Positions 9,403 to 18,700 of a stretch of 64,000 bases of DNA are shown in pieces. The notes beneath the pieces are model-generated. The model saw only the letters and a program-made list of their open reading frames with translations. It was not told where the DNA came from and made no database searches. Position 1 is the first letter of the stretch; every line of letters begins with the position of its first letter. The DNA is from Eubacterium_G segne (GTDB lineage: Bacteria; Bacillota; Clostridia; Lachnospirales; Lachnospiraceae). A program made the position numbers and the translations under genes. Where the stretch lies: assembly GCF_014287775.1 (NCBI RefSeq), contig NZ_JACOOZ010000007.1, positions 1 to 64,000 on the forward strand, in the 5' to 3' direction.

Positions 9403-9467
9403 TACAGTATCCTTTCTAAATCACGAAACTTCTGTTTCTCTTTAAAGTATCTGTCGGTCCACATTAT

Positions 9468-9495
9468 ATTATACACAAAAATTGACCGGTGTAAA
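9468..9495 (-). promoter_or_regulatory. rpoD promoter inside the upstream terminator
   Basis: TTTACA (9490-9495), a 16-bp spacer and a perfect TATAAT (9468-9473). The -35 lies in the loop side of the terminator hairpin of the preceding gene, so terminator and promoter share the same bases. Confidence 0.65.
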
Positions 9496-9516
9496 CACAC
9501 CAGTCAATTTTTTTTG
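9477..9516. terminator. Bidirectional terminator after the 145-residue gene
   Basis: AAAATTGACCGGTG pairs with CACACCAGTCAATTTT with minor mismatches. T runs follow on both strands. It ends the minus-strand gene that stops at 9545. Confidence 0.75.
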
Positions 9517-9544
9517 TTTTCTTGTTGAAAATTACAACTATATG

Positions 9545-9982
9545 TTATTTTTTCAAATCATCCGGTGATACAATAGGTGACCAGCCGTCATCCTGCCCCG
9601 GATATTCTTCTGTTACTGTTTCGCCTTTTTTATTTGTCTTTGGCTCTTTGTTTTGAGATTCTTCTATAATAGAAATATTATCCCAGTAGTTTGTTTCTTT
9701 ATTGTTCTTATTACCTTTTTTGCTGCTCTTTTTTGAGTTTTTTTTGCTTTTTGCTGTTGTTTCATCACCTGCTACCGGTAAATCTTCGTTACCATTTTCA
9801 GCTGTTGTCACATTTTCATTACCTGCTTTCACTGTTGTCTCAACCTGAGCTGCTGTTGCGTTATTAGTCTGCGGTGTATCACTATCTTTGCCTTTTTTTG
9901 AAACAACTACTGCCACTATTATTGCAATTACTATAACTGCTACTAATGCTATGGCAATTATATTTTTTTTCTTTTTATCCAT
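9545..9982 (-). CDS. Membrane-anchored hypothetical protein, Lys/Thr/Asn-rich
   Basis: The 145-residue protein has a short Lys cluster (MDKKKKN) followed by one strongly hydrophobic helix at about residues 8-27. A polar tail rich in Thr, Asn, Lys and Ser then follows, with a KSKKNSKKSSKK stretch near residue 80. This is the layout of a single-pass protein with a disordered extracytoplasmic tail. No enzyme motif is visible and I do not recognise a family. The start ATG has GGAGGAGATAGAG before it. Its 5' untranslated region carries one copy of a short element also found at 63383-63416. Confidence 0.6.
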   Translation of the reverse strand: MDKKKKNIIAIALVAVIVIAIIVAVVVSKKGKDSDTPQTNNATAAQVETTVKAGNENVTTAENGNEDLPVAGDETTAKSKKNSKKSSKKGNKNNKETNYWDNISIIEESQNKEPKTNKKGETVTEEYPGQDDGWSPIVSPDDLKK

Positions 9983-10019
9983 CTCTATCTCCTCCTTGTA
10001 TAATATGCGATGCCACCTT

Positions 10020-10053
10020 CTTCGATCAGCGGCAGTTCATCGGAAACGTTTTT
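10020..10053 (-). repeat. 34-bp dispersed element, copy 1
   Basis: It matches 63383-63416 at 29 of 34 positions, with transitions only. Both copies lie on the same strand in the 5' leader of a small protein gene. Read on the minus strand, both give NVSDELPL followed by I/T and E, but neither has a start codon or a Shine-Dalgarno in frame. Confidence 0.5.
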
Positions 10054-10092
10054 CTAAAATGTTCCCTCCTCTTTATTTAGTGTAACATTTTT

Positions 10093-10899
10093 CTATAATT
10101 GTCCCAATTCCATTATAATCCGGGCTATGGCATTTTCTGTGTTTTTAACCGTAATTCTGTCTGCTATTTTCTTTACATATGGAATAGCATTACCCACTGC
10201 ATAGCCTATATCTGCACATTCTAAAAGAGATATATCATTTTCATAATCTCCTATGCCTAACGTGGTATGAATGTCAATACCTAAATGTTCCTTCATGTAT
10301 CTGACCGCTGCCCCCTTACCACTGTGTGCACTGTTTACTTCAATGCCCTCCGGCCAGCTTAAATCAAATATGAAGTCTTCTCCAAACTTCTCCTTTAAAT
10401 CCTTTTGAAGTTTAGGGGTTATATTTTCATTTTGGAAAAGCAATATTTTTAACGGTTCACTGTCTAAACTGTCCATAAACCGGGCTAAAGCTTTAGGTTC
10501 GCCTTTATGCTCCTTTGAATCAAAATGAGCACTTTCAAACTTACCGTCTTTACTTATTGTGTTAACCCAATAAGTTTCTGCTTCCTTCCAGTTGTCATTT
10601 ACATATGTTAAAAGTTCAAGGGTCTTTTTCCTGTTCATATGCCAGGTTTTAATAATCCTATCCCTTTTCTCATCATAAATAACTGCACCATTCAGTGATA
10701 CTATGGGAGCATTCACCTTGAACTGACCTTCAAACAGCTTTGCATGGTCGGGAAATCTCCCGGTGGCTAAAGTAAACAACCCACCTTCTTTTTGAAAATA
10801 TCTGATAGCTTCAGCATTTTCCTGTGATACTTTTCCCGGTTCATATGTTAATGTTCCATCGCAATCTGTACAAATCAAATACCCTGTAAATTTTCCCAT
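10093..10899 (-). CDS. HAD-superfamily (Cof-type, IIB) phosphatase
   Basis: Predicted cytoplasmic magnesium-dependent phosphatase of sugar phosphates or nucleotides, 268 residues. Motif I is TDCDGTLT (about residues 11-18), with the nucleophile and acid aspartates. Motif II is the Thr/Ser in FTLATGRF (about 42). The cap domain is in the middle. Motifs III and IV are the Lys in HSGKGAA and GIGDYENDISLLE (about 217). Length and motif order fit the Cof/YbiV group. Substrate cannot be told from sequence. The ATG at 10899 has AGGAAAAG before it. It is divergent from the antiporter gene at 11065. Confidence 0.82.
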   Translation of the reverse strand: MGKFTGYLICTDCDGTLTYEPGKVSQENAEAIRYFQKEGGLFTLATGRFPDHAKLFEGQFKVNAPIVSLNGAVIYDEKRDRIIKTWHMNRKKTLELLTYVNDNWKEAETYWVNTISKDGKFESAHFDSKEHKGEPKALARFMDSLDSEPLKILLFQNENITPKLQKDLKEKFGEDFIFDLSWPEGIEVNSAHSGKGAAVRYMKEHLGIDIHTTLGIGDYENDISLLECADIGYAVGNAIPYVKKIADRITVKNTENAIARIIMELGQL

Positions 10900-11064
10900 T
10901 TTACTTTTCCTGTTTTTGTATTTCTATCCTTTTCGACACATTTTACAATTATACCAAAAAAATACAGCTAAATCAATGGCTATTGGATATAAATCATAAA
11001 CTAACATTTTAAAGTCATTTTTATGTTAATATAGACATAGTTTATCATCGAAAGGAGGCTTTAT

Positions 11065-12654
11065 ATGGCAATAACTCTCACTTTAATTGCTATTGTTTTA
11101 TTTTCATGTATATTAGCAGACAAATTTTCCGGCAAATTTGGTATGCCTGCTCTTATTCTTTTTATGACTATCGGTATGCTGTTTGGATGCGATGGTTTCT
11201 TTAAGATTCAGTTTGACAACTACGACTTTGCAGAAAAAATATGTACTGTTTCTCTTAGTTTCATTATGTTTTATGGTGGTTTTAATACCAAGTGGAAAAC
11301 TGCCGGAAATGTTGCCGGACGTGCTATATGCCTGTCTACTGTAGGGGTACTTATTACTGCCGGCATAACAGGTGTGTTTTGCTATTTTGTTTTACACCTT
11401 AGTTATGCGGAAAGTTTTCTTATTGGTGCCGTATTATCATCTACTGATGCCGCCAGTGTTTTCTCTATTCTCAGGACAAAAAAACTTAATCTTAAAAATA
11501 GCACTGCCCCTCTTTTAGAAATTGAAAGTGGTAGTAACGACCCTGTTTCATACCTTCTTACAATGATAGGTATCATTATATTAAATGGTGGGAAACTTAC
11601 TAATCTTCCATATTTTACTTTTGCACAGATTGTTTACGGTATTGCTATTGGAGTAATCATTGCCGGTTTAGGTATTGTAATTCTTACAAAAACCTCCCTT
11701 ATTTCCGATGGATTAGATACTATTTTTATGATTGCCCTTATTATTTTTTCCTTTGGTGTTTCAACTGCCATTGACGGAAATGCCTTTTTAACTGTGTATC
11801 TTTTAGGAATAATATTAGGAAACAGTAAAATTAAAAATAAAAAAATTATGATTCCTTTTTTTGACGGACTTACAAGTCTGGCGCAAATTCTTATTTTCTT
11901 TTTGTTAGGACTTCTTGCATTTCCTCATAAGTTTGTGGCAATTATAATTCCGTCTCTTTTCATTGCAATATTTTTAACGCTAATAGCACGACCTATAGCC
12001 GTTTTTTCAATATTAGCACCTTTTAAATGTAGTTACAGGCAATGTCTTTTAGTTTCATGGGCAGGACTGCGTGGTGCTGCCTCCATTGTGTTTTCCATTA
12101 TGGTTGTAGCCAGTGGCAGGGATGTTCCTTTTGACATTTTTCACATAGTTTTTATGGTGGCACTGTTTTCCGTAGCAATACAGGGTACCTTAATTCCCTA
12201 TGTAGCCAGAAAACTTAATATGATTGATGACAATGATGATGTCCGTAAAACTTTCAACGATTATCAGGAAGAATCTGCCATTACATTAATGCGAATGTAT
12301 ATACCTAAAGGACACAACTGGGAAAATAAGCTTGTAAGTGATGTTAATATGCCTACCAATTCCCTTGCCATTATGATAAAAAGAAATGGCGACACCATTA
12401 TTCCCAATGGTGATACGAAAATCCTTGGAGGCGACAGCGTTATATTAAGTGTTCCTTCCTATGAACCTTCCGGAAAAGAGAATCTTGAAGAAGTGGTTAT
12501 TGACAAAAATCACAGCTGGTGTGACAAGCGTATTCAGGATTTAGATCTCCCTGAGAATGTGCTAATTGCCCTTATAAAACGTGGAGACGAAAGTCTTATT
12601 CCTGATGGAGGGACATATATAAGAAGGAACGATGTAGTGGTTACTTATAGGTAA
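11065..12654 (+). CDS. Potassium/proton antiporter with two RCK-C (TrkA-C) domains
   Basis: CPA1-type cation/proton antiporter of the NhaP2/CvrA kind, 529 residues. About twelve transmembrane helices fill residues 1-385, including the conserved GAVLSSTDAASVFSIL (about 121) and SWAGLRGAASIVFSI (about 331) segments with the ion-binding Asp and Arg. Two cytoplasmic RCK-C modules follow, at about 415-470 and 480-529, each with a 'GD.ii..gdt...gD.v' pattern. This tail usually senses nucleotides or pH. The ATG has AAAGGAGGC before it. Its partner is unknown, since it is flanked by divergent and convergent genes. Na+/H+ exchange is possible instead of K+/H+. Confidence 0.8.
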   Translation: MAITLTLIAIVLFSCILADKFSGKFGMPALILFMTIGMLFGCDGFFKIQFDNYDFAEKICTVSLSFIMFYGGFNTKWKTAGNVAGRAICLSTVGVLITAGITGVFCYFVLHLSYAESFLIGAVLSSTDAASVFSILRTKKLNLKNSTAPLLEIESGSNDPVSYLLTMIGIIILNGGKLTNLPYFTFAQIVYGIAIGVIIAGLGIVILTKTSLISDGLDTIFMIALIIFSFGVSTAIDGNAFLTVYLLGIILGNSKIKNKKIMIPFFDGLTSLAQILIFFLLGLLAFPHKFVAIIIPSLFIAIFLTLIARPIAVFSILAPFKCSYRQCLLVSWAGLRGAASIVFSIMVVASGRDVPFDIFHIVFMVALFSVAIQGTLIPYVARKLNMIDDNDDVRKTFNDYQEESAITLMRMYIPKGHNWENKLVSDVNMPTNSLAIMIKRNGDTIIPNGDTKILGGDSVILSVPSYEPSGKENLEEVVIDKNHSWCDKRIQDLDLPENVLIALIKRGDESLIPDGGTYIRRNDVVVTYR

Positions 12655-12685
12655 TTTTTTTAACTACATATTCTTAATACAAAGC

Positions 12686-12726
12686 AGCAGATTCCGGCAC
12701 CATATTATTTCATTCCGGAATCTGCT
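12686..12726. terminator. Shared convergent terminator
   Basis: A perfect 12-bp stem, AGCAGATTCCGG with CCGGAATCTGCT, and a 17-nt loop lie between the convergent antiporter and ferritin-like genes. They probably serve both. Confidence 0.75.
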
Positions 12727-12741
12727 TATTAGTTTTTAATT

Positions 12742-13281
12742 TTATTTATCCAGCAACGCCCTAAGCAACATAATATGATATTCTTCATCTTTTATTATTC
12801 TTGCCATTATCTGATTGATATTTTTATCTTTTATCATATTCATATGTCGGCGGTACTGGTTAATGGCAATTCGCTCACCTTCAATGTCTGCCCACAGCAT
12901 ATTTCGTATATCTCCACCTATTTTTACATTAGACGGTGACCACATTACCTGCCTTCCTGTGGAATTTTTTGTTGTAAAATCTAATGTTCCTCCCAACAGG
13001 CATATTAATTCTCCTAATTTTTGAAGATGAATCATTTCTGCCATGGCTATTCCCAATATAATTTGAGCTATCTCGCATTTATTGCCGGACATTCTTCCTT
13101 CCTGATTTATATACTGCATGGTTGATGTCATTTCAGATGACTGACCGCAATAATCCAATGCAAGCAACTCTGCATACGCCTTGTTTCTTTCTTTTACCTT
13201 TATTTCCGGATACGGAAGTGCAACCAGTGCTGGCTTTACACTGGAAAAATTGCATTTATTAGTTAGCATGTCTTCTATCAT
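12742..13281 (-). CDS. Ferritin-like diiron/dimanganese four-helix protein
   Basis: The 179-residue protein shows the four-helix-bundle ligand pattern of the ferritin/rubrerythrin/Mn-catalase superfamily. There is a Glu in AYAELLALDYCG, an ExxH in AEMIHLQKLGEL (about residue 86), a Glu in GERIAINQYRRH (about 139) and a second ExxH in DEEYHIMLLRAL (about 166). The likely role is peroxide or metal handling in an anaerobe, but the exact reaction is not clear. There is no rubredoxin domain and no signal peptide. The Shine-Dalgarno is weak (GGGGAAAA). The gene diverges from the aldo/keto reductase. Confidence 0.65.
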   Translation of the reverse strand: MIEDMLTNKCNFSSVKPALVALPYPEIKVKERNKAYAELLALDYCGQSSEMTSTMQYINQEGRMSGNKCEIAQIILGIAMAEMIHLQKLGELICLLGGTLDFTTKNSTGRQVMWSPSNVKIGGDIRNMLWADIEGERIAINQYRRHMNMIKDKNINQIMARIIKDEEYHIMLLRALLDK

Positions 13282-13393
13282 TTATTTTCCCCACAATGTT
13301 TTATATATTAATATATGTATTTTTAGGCAAAGGGTACTTGTTTATAATAAAATTGCTTTTGTTTTAATAAGGCATTACTTTTTTGCTGCTAAA

Positions 13394-13474
13394 ATAGTAT
13401 ACTATGAGTATGATTTTTAAGTAGAATATGATGTAAGCGAGTGGCATAATGTATTTTTGCACACACATCATATT
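13394..13474 (+). promoter_or_regulatory. Palindromes in the ferritin/reductase intergenic region
   Basis: A self-complementary 12-mer, ATAGTATACTAT, is at 13394-13405. A 10-bp inverted repeat, AATATGATGT (13425-13434) with ACATCATATT (13465-13474), lies between the divergent genes. Either could be a regulator site or an mRNA stem-loop. Confidence 0.35.
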
Positions 13475-13524
13475 ATAAAAGGAAATCTTTATCAGGTATT
13501 ATGAATTAACAAGGAGGCAACAAG

Positions 13525-14445
13525 ATGAATACAATAAAATTAAGCAATACAGATTTTCATGTTCCAGCAGTTGCTGCCGGATGTATGCGAATTAACTGCT
13601 TAGATGAAAAAGCCCTTAGCAGTTATATCGAGGGATGTATTGAACTTGGAATTAATTTTTTTGACCATGCTGATATTTACGCAGGTGGCGAATGTGAGAA
13701 ACTTTTTGGACAGGCTCTTTCTAATATGAATATTAACCGTGAGGATATTGTTCTTCAATCAAAATGTGGAATCATTCCCGGTGTAATGTACGATTTTTCC
13801 AAAGAACACATTATCAATTCTGTGGATGGCATTCTTAAAAGATTAGGTACTGATTATCTTGATATTCTTTTACTTCACCGCCCGGATGCATTGGTGGAAC
13901 CGGAAGAGGTTGCCCAGGCTTTTGATATTTTGGAAAGCTCAGGAAAGGTTAGACATTTTGGTGTTTCTAACCAAAAACCTATGCAAATGGAACTGCTTCA
14001 GAAATATGTTAGACAAAAGCTGGTTGTAAACCAAATTCAATATAGTATTCCTTTTTCTAATATTGTAGCTAATGGTATGGAAGTTAATATGCTTACTGAT
14101 GGTGCAATTGACCGGGACGGAAGTGTTTTAGATTACTGTCGTCTAAAAGATATAACTATTCAGACATGGTCGCCTTTCCAATATGGATTTTTTGAAGGTG
14201 TTTTTATTGGCAGTGACAAATATCCGGAACTTAATAAAGTCCTAAATGAATTAGCAGATAAGTATAATGTTACTCCAACCACCATTGCTACTGCATGGAT
14301 TTTAAGGCACCCTGCCAATATGCAGGTTATAGCCGGCACTACAAAGCTTTCAAGAATGAAAGAGATTGCGGCTGCAACCTCTGTTAAATTAGAACGTTCC
14401 GAATGGTACCGTCTTTATTTGTCAGCCGGACATATGTTACCATAA
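13525..14445 (+). CDS. Aldo/keto reductase (YdhF-like)
   Basis: NADPH-dependent carbonyl reductase with the TIM-barrel fold, 306 residues. The catalytic tetrad is visible: Asp and Tyr in FFDHADIYAGG (about residues 46-56), Lys in QSKCGI (about 78) and His in LLHRPD (about 117). The late motif ATAWILRHPANMQVIAGT holds the cofactor phosphate region. Length is typical. Physiological substrate unknown. The ATG follows AAGGAGGCAACAAG. It is a monocistronic gene with a good terminator about 110 bp beyond the stop. Confidence 0.85.
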   Translation: MNTIKLSNTDFHVPAVAAGCMRINCLDEKALSSYIEGCIELGINFFDHADIYAGGECEKLFGQALSNMNINREDIVLQSKCGIIPGVMYDFSKEHIINSVDGILKRLGTDYLDILLLHRPDALVEPEEVAQAFDILESSGKVRHFGVSNQKPMQMELLQKYVRQKLVVNQIQYSIPFSNIVANGMEVNMLTDGAIDRDGSVLDYCRLKDITIQTWSPFQYGFFEGVFIGSDKYPELNKVLNELADKYNVTPTTIATAWILRHPANMQVIAGTTKLSRMKEIAAATSVKLERSEWYRLYLSAGHMLP

Positions 14446-14552
14446 TGGAAATTTTATGACGATAATGCGTTTATTGTGTTAGCACAAATGATGTTGTTAC
14501 AGTGCCAATAATGTTGTATTTATTTAAGTGGTGTACCAGACATACTTTACTA

Positions 14553-14603
14553 AAAAATCCACATAGCATTACTCTTTAACGGGTGTTTGCTAAGTGGATT
14601 TTT
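14553..14603 (+). terminator. Terminator of the aldo/keto reductase gene
   Basis: AAAATCCAC followed by TAGCA pairs with TGCTA followed by AGTGGATTTTT, ending in a T run on the plus strand. The remaining bases of 14446-14667 show no gene. Confidence 0.75.
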
Positions 14604-14667
14604 ATATGCACTTATATAATTGTGCTATTTATTCTTTTTTCAATATTAGTTCTTACGATATTTTTAA

Positions 14668-14788
14668 TTAGGACGGATTAGTTATGGTCACCATCTTCTA
14701 TTATTTAATTAGAATAGATTAGTCATTGTCACCATCTTCTATTTTTTTAATAGGATAGTTTAGTCATCATCACCATCTTCTATTATTT
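14668..14788 (-). repeat. Three tandem 41-bp copies of the 3' end of the DUF308 gene
   Basis: The sequence ACCATCTTCT recurs at 14690, 14731 and 14772, an exact 41-bp period. The copy at 14772 encodes the real C-terminus, IEDGDDD plus the stop codon. The two copies beyond it read IEDGDND-stop and IEDGDHN-stop. The gene's last codons and stop have therefore been duplicated downstream. Confidence 0.8.
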
Positions 14789-15395
14789 CGTCTTCTATAT
14801 CTCTATCGGCATCAAAAGCTATCTGCTCTATGGTCCAACGTTTTATTTTTCCTGAAACAGATAATGTTGTAATAAGGTCAATCAGTCCTGTAACGGCAAA
14901 GATAATACCTGTGCATTGAATAAAGAAATCGCCTGCAGTCTTTGTTCCATTATCATTGGAATTCATTGGCATCATTAAAACTGAAATTCCCAAAAGAATA
15001 CATATTATGGCAAATACGAGTAATGGCACCCAATGGTTGCCCATTCTTTTAAGGTCAATGGCATTTTCAACTTTCATTAATCCACTTATTATGATTATTA
15101 TTGCTATAACATAAGTTATAATTGATAATATAAGTTTCATGCATGCTAATACAAGTATTCCTGCTGCAATAAGCACTATGCCTACCACTAATTCATATCT
15201 GTAAAAGTCTTTTATTACATTGCTTCTTTTGTATTCAATGATATTTCTGATTCCCATTACAAACAAAATCATTGCCAAAATAACGCATACTCCTGTCATT
15301 ATTTTGCCGGGATATTTCCACATAAGTATTCCCATTAAAATACTTAGCAATGAGTAGATAATCATTTCCCATTTTAGATTTTTTAAATAACTCAT
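14760..15395 (-). CDS. DUF308 (HdeD-like) multi-pass membrane protein
   Basis: The 211-residue protein has about six hydrophobic helices, arranged as three short two-helix repeats of the DUF308/HdeD type. Examples are IYSLLSILMGILMW (about 13-26), VCVILAMILFVMG (about 36-48) and ITYVIAIIIIISGLM (about 92-106). The tail is acidic and ends IEDGDDD. The family is linked to stress in E. coli, but no function is established here. The start ATG follows AAAGGAGGTACCGACT. Directly upstream is the 67-bp repeat array, and I see no good promoter in it, so read-through from purL is possible. Confidence 0.72.
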   Translation of the reverse strand: MSYLKNLKWEMIIYSLLSILMGILMWKYPGKIMTGVCVILAMILFVMGIRNIIEYKRSNVIKDFYRYELVVGIVLIAAGILVLACMKLILSIITYVIAIIIIISGLMKVENAIDLKRMGNHWVPLLVFAIICILLGISVLMMPMNSNDNGTKTAGDFFIQCTGIIFAVTGLIDLITTLSVSGKIKRWTIEQIAFDADRDIEDEIIEDGDDD

Positions 15396-15429
15396 AGTCG
15401 GTACCTCCTTTTATTTGGTAGTTGTGAAA

Positions 15430-15654
15430 GTCTATTTCGTTTCGGGCTGCGCACACCTTTTTGAGAATGCAAAGCCATGTAACTCATAGACCTTCGGTCT
15501 ATTTCGTTTCGGGCTGCGCACACCTTTTTGAGAATGCAAAGCCATGCAACTCATAGACCTTCGGTCTATTTCGTTTCGGGCTGCGCACACCTTTTTGAGA
15601 ATGCAAAGCCATGCAACTCATAGACCTTCGGTCTATTTCGTTTCGGGCTGCGCC
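15430..15654. repeat. 67-bp tandem repeat array A
   Basis: GTCTATTTCG recurs at 15430, 15497, 15564 and 15631, exactly 67 bp apart, giving three full copies and a 24-bp partial. Each unit holds the hairpin ATAGACCTTCGGTCTAT and a GGGCTGCGC stretch. The units are almost identical. The array fills the gap between the purL terminator and the DUF308 gene. It belongs to the same family as the 66-bp array at 61284-61468. Confidence 0.9.
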
Positions 15655-15658
15655 CTAT

Positions 15659-15723
15659 ATAAATAAAAGTGAAAATGCTCTCTTGAAAGCAAGCTTTCAT
15701 CGAGCCTTTTCACTTTTATTTAT
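15659..15723 (-). terminator. Long hairpin terminator of purL
   Basis: A perfect 17-bp stem, ATAAATAAAAGTGAAAA with TTTTCACTTTTATTTAT, has an inner imperfect stem closing on GCAAGC. It begins 13 bp after the purL stop, and its 3' arm is T-rich on the minus strand. Confidence 0.75.
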
Positions 15724-15735
15724 GCATGGCTTTGC

Positions 15736-18700
15736 TTACGAAAAGTATTCAACGCCTGATTCAAAGACTTTAAGGTCTTGTTCACCATAGATGTTTGTGG
15801 CAACTGATGTGCCTTTTCTTTCTATGTGAGCCATTTTACCTAAGCATCTTCCATCCGGACTTGTTATACCTTCTATTGCATAGTATGAACCATTTACATT
15901 CCACTCTTCATCCATTGTTGGTATACCCTGTTCGTTTACATACTGTGTTGCTACCTGACCGTTAGCAAACAATTCTTTTATGCAGCTTTCAGGTGCTACA
16001 AATCTTCCTTCTCCATGGGATGCAGGATTTACATATACACCACCTAATTCTGCTTTCTGTAACCAAGGCGACTTATTAGATACAACCTTTGTATATACCA
16101 TCTTTGATACGTGACGGTTAATTGTGTTATAAGTAAGTGTTGGCGAATTAATATCCTGTCCTGTAATTTTTCCGTTAGGAACCAAGCCTAACTTTATAAG
16201 TGCCTGAAATCCATTACAAATACCTAATGCCAAACCGTCTCTCTCGTTAAGCAATTTGTGTACTGCCTCTTCAATCTTTGCATTTCTAAATGCTGTAGCA
16301 AAGAACTTAGCTGAACCGTCAGGTTCATCACCTGCACTAAATCCACCTGGGAACATAATAATCTGTGCCTGTGAAATAGCCCTTTCAAAGATATTAACTG
16401 AATCTCTGATATCTTCAGGTGTAAGGTTTTTAAATACCTTTGTTATAACATTTGCACCTGCATTTTCAAAAGCCTTAGCTGAGTCATATTCACAGTTTGT
16501 TCCCGGAAATACAGGAATAAATACTGTTGGTTTTGCTACTTTATTCTTACATACATATATGCTGCCCTTGTCATAAACAGGTGTATCTAATAATGACTTA
16601 TCATTATGGCTTCTTGTTGGGAATACCTTCTCTAATGGCTTCTCCCATACCTTTAATGCTTCATCCATAGGTATTGAATCGTAGCCATATTCAAATGTAG
16701 CCTTATCATTTGTTTCACCTATTAAAACATAGCTTGCTGTTATATCATCTAATTTATCTGACGGTATTTCAGCAATAATATCACCAAATGATGGTGCGAA
16801 CAAATCAGCGCCAGGTATTCTTCCGCTGATGCTTACACCAATGTTATTACCAAATGCCATCTTACTTACTGCCGGTATAATACCCTTGCTTTCAAGAGCA
16901 TATGCTGAAATAATTACTCCATTCTGAATCATGTCATGAATCTTATCGTATAGCTTCATCACTTCTTCATAAACAGGCTTCTCATACTGATCTCTTACAA
17001 TTTCAAATTTAACAATCTTATTACCTGCTGCTTTAAATTCAGGTGTTATAATATCTTTTTCCTTTGCAACATCCACTGCAAATGAAACCAGTGTCGGTGG
17101 TACATCAATATCATTAAATGTTCCTGACATACTATCCTTACCACCTATTGATGGTAAACCAAATCCCATCTGTGCGTCATATGCACCAAGAAGTGCTGCA
17201 AACGGCTGGCTCCAACGACGTGGTTCTTCAGTCATTCTTCTAAAGTATTCCTGGAAAGTCATACGAATCTTCTTATAATCACCACCACTAGCAACTACTT
17301 TTGCAATAGAGTCAACTACTGCGTAAATTGCCCCGTGATATGGGCTCCAGCTTGAAAGATACGGATCAAATCCATAACTCATCATTGTTACTGTATCACA
17401 TTTTCCTTTAAGTACAGGTAACTTTGCCACCATAGTCTGTGTTTCTGTCTTCTGGTATTTTCCACCATGTGGCATAAACACTGAACCTGCTCCAATTGAA
17501 CCGTCAAACTTTTCAACAAGTCCCTTCTGTGAACATACATTTAAATCTGATAATGTTTCAAGCCACTTATCTTTTACATCATCTACAACCGGTTTCTTGA
17601 AGAAATTCTTTTCTTCATCAGGCATATCCACCTCAACTGTTGTTTCCTGATGAGCACCGTTTGTATCAAGAAAAGCTCTTGAAATATTAACAATTTCCTT
17701 TCCTCTCCATTCAAGAACCAGTCTAGGTTCTTCTGTAACGTAAGCTACAACTGTAGCTTCTAAGTTCTCTTCATTTGCATACTTAAGGAACTGTTCTACG
17801 TCATCTTTATCAACTACAACAGCCATTCTTTCCTGAGATTCTGAAATAGCTATTTCTGTCCCGTCTAATCCTGCATATTTCTTAGGAACTTTATCTAAAT
17901 TTACATGAAGTCCGTCTGCCAATTCGCCAATAGCTACTGACACACCACCGGCACCAAAGTCATTACATTTCTTAATTATGTGGCTGACCTCTTCTCTTCT
18001 AAATAATCTCTGTAACTTACGTTCTGTAGGTGCGTTACCTTTCTGTACTTCTGCACCACATGTTTCAATAGACTCTTCTGTGTGAATCTTTGATGAGCCT
18101 GTTGCTCCACCACATCCGTCACGACCTGTTCTTCCACCAAGAAGAATAATAATATCTCCCGGATCAGATGTTAATCTCTGAACGGCACGTCTCGGGGCTG
18201 CCCCCATAACTGCACCTATTTCCATTCTCTTTGCAACATAATCAGGATGATAAATTTCTTTTACCAATCCTGTTGCAAGACCTATCTGGTTTCCATATGA
18301 ACTATATCCGTTAGCGGCACCCTGAACTAATTTCTTCTGTGGAAGCTTTCCGTGAAGAGTTTCACTCATTGGCTTAGTAGGATCTGCTGCTCCTGTAACA
18401 CGCATAGCCTGATATACATAAGTACGTCCTGACAACGGATCTCTTATAGCTCCTCCAAGACACGTTGCTGCGCCACCAAAAGGTTCAATTTCTGTAGGAT
18501 GGTTATGTGTTTCATTTTTGAAGTTTACTAACCATTCCTCTGTCTGTCCATCTACTTCTACAGGCACCACAATACTACATGCGTTAATTTCATCTGATTT
18601 TTCCTGATCATCTAACTTGCCTTCCTTCTTTAACTTTCTCATAGCTATAAGTGCTAAATCCATAAGGCATACAAACTTATCTTTTCTTTCACCAAAAACA

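Noticed and set aside
15235..15456. 73-codon open frame overlapping the DUF308 gene
   Set aside because: It overlaps the start of a well-supported gene in another frame and runs into the repeat array.
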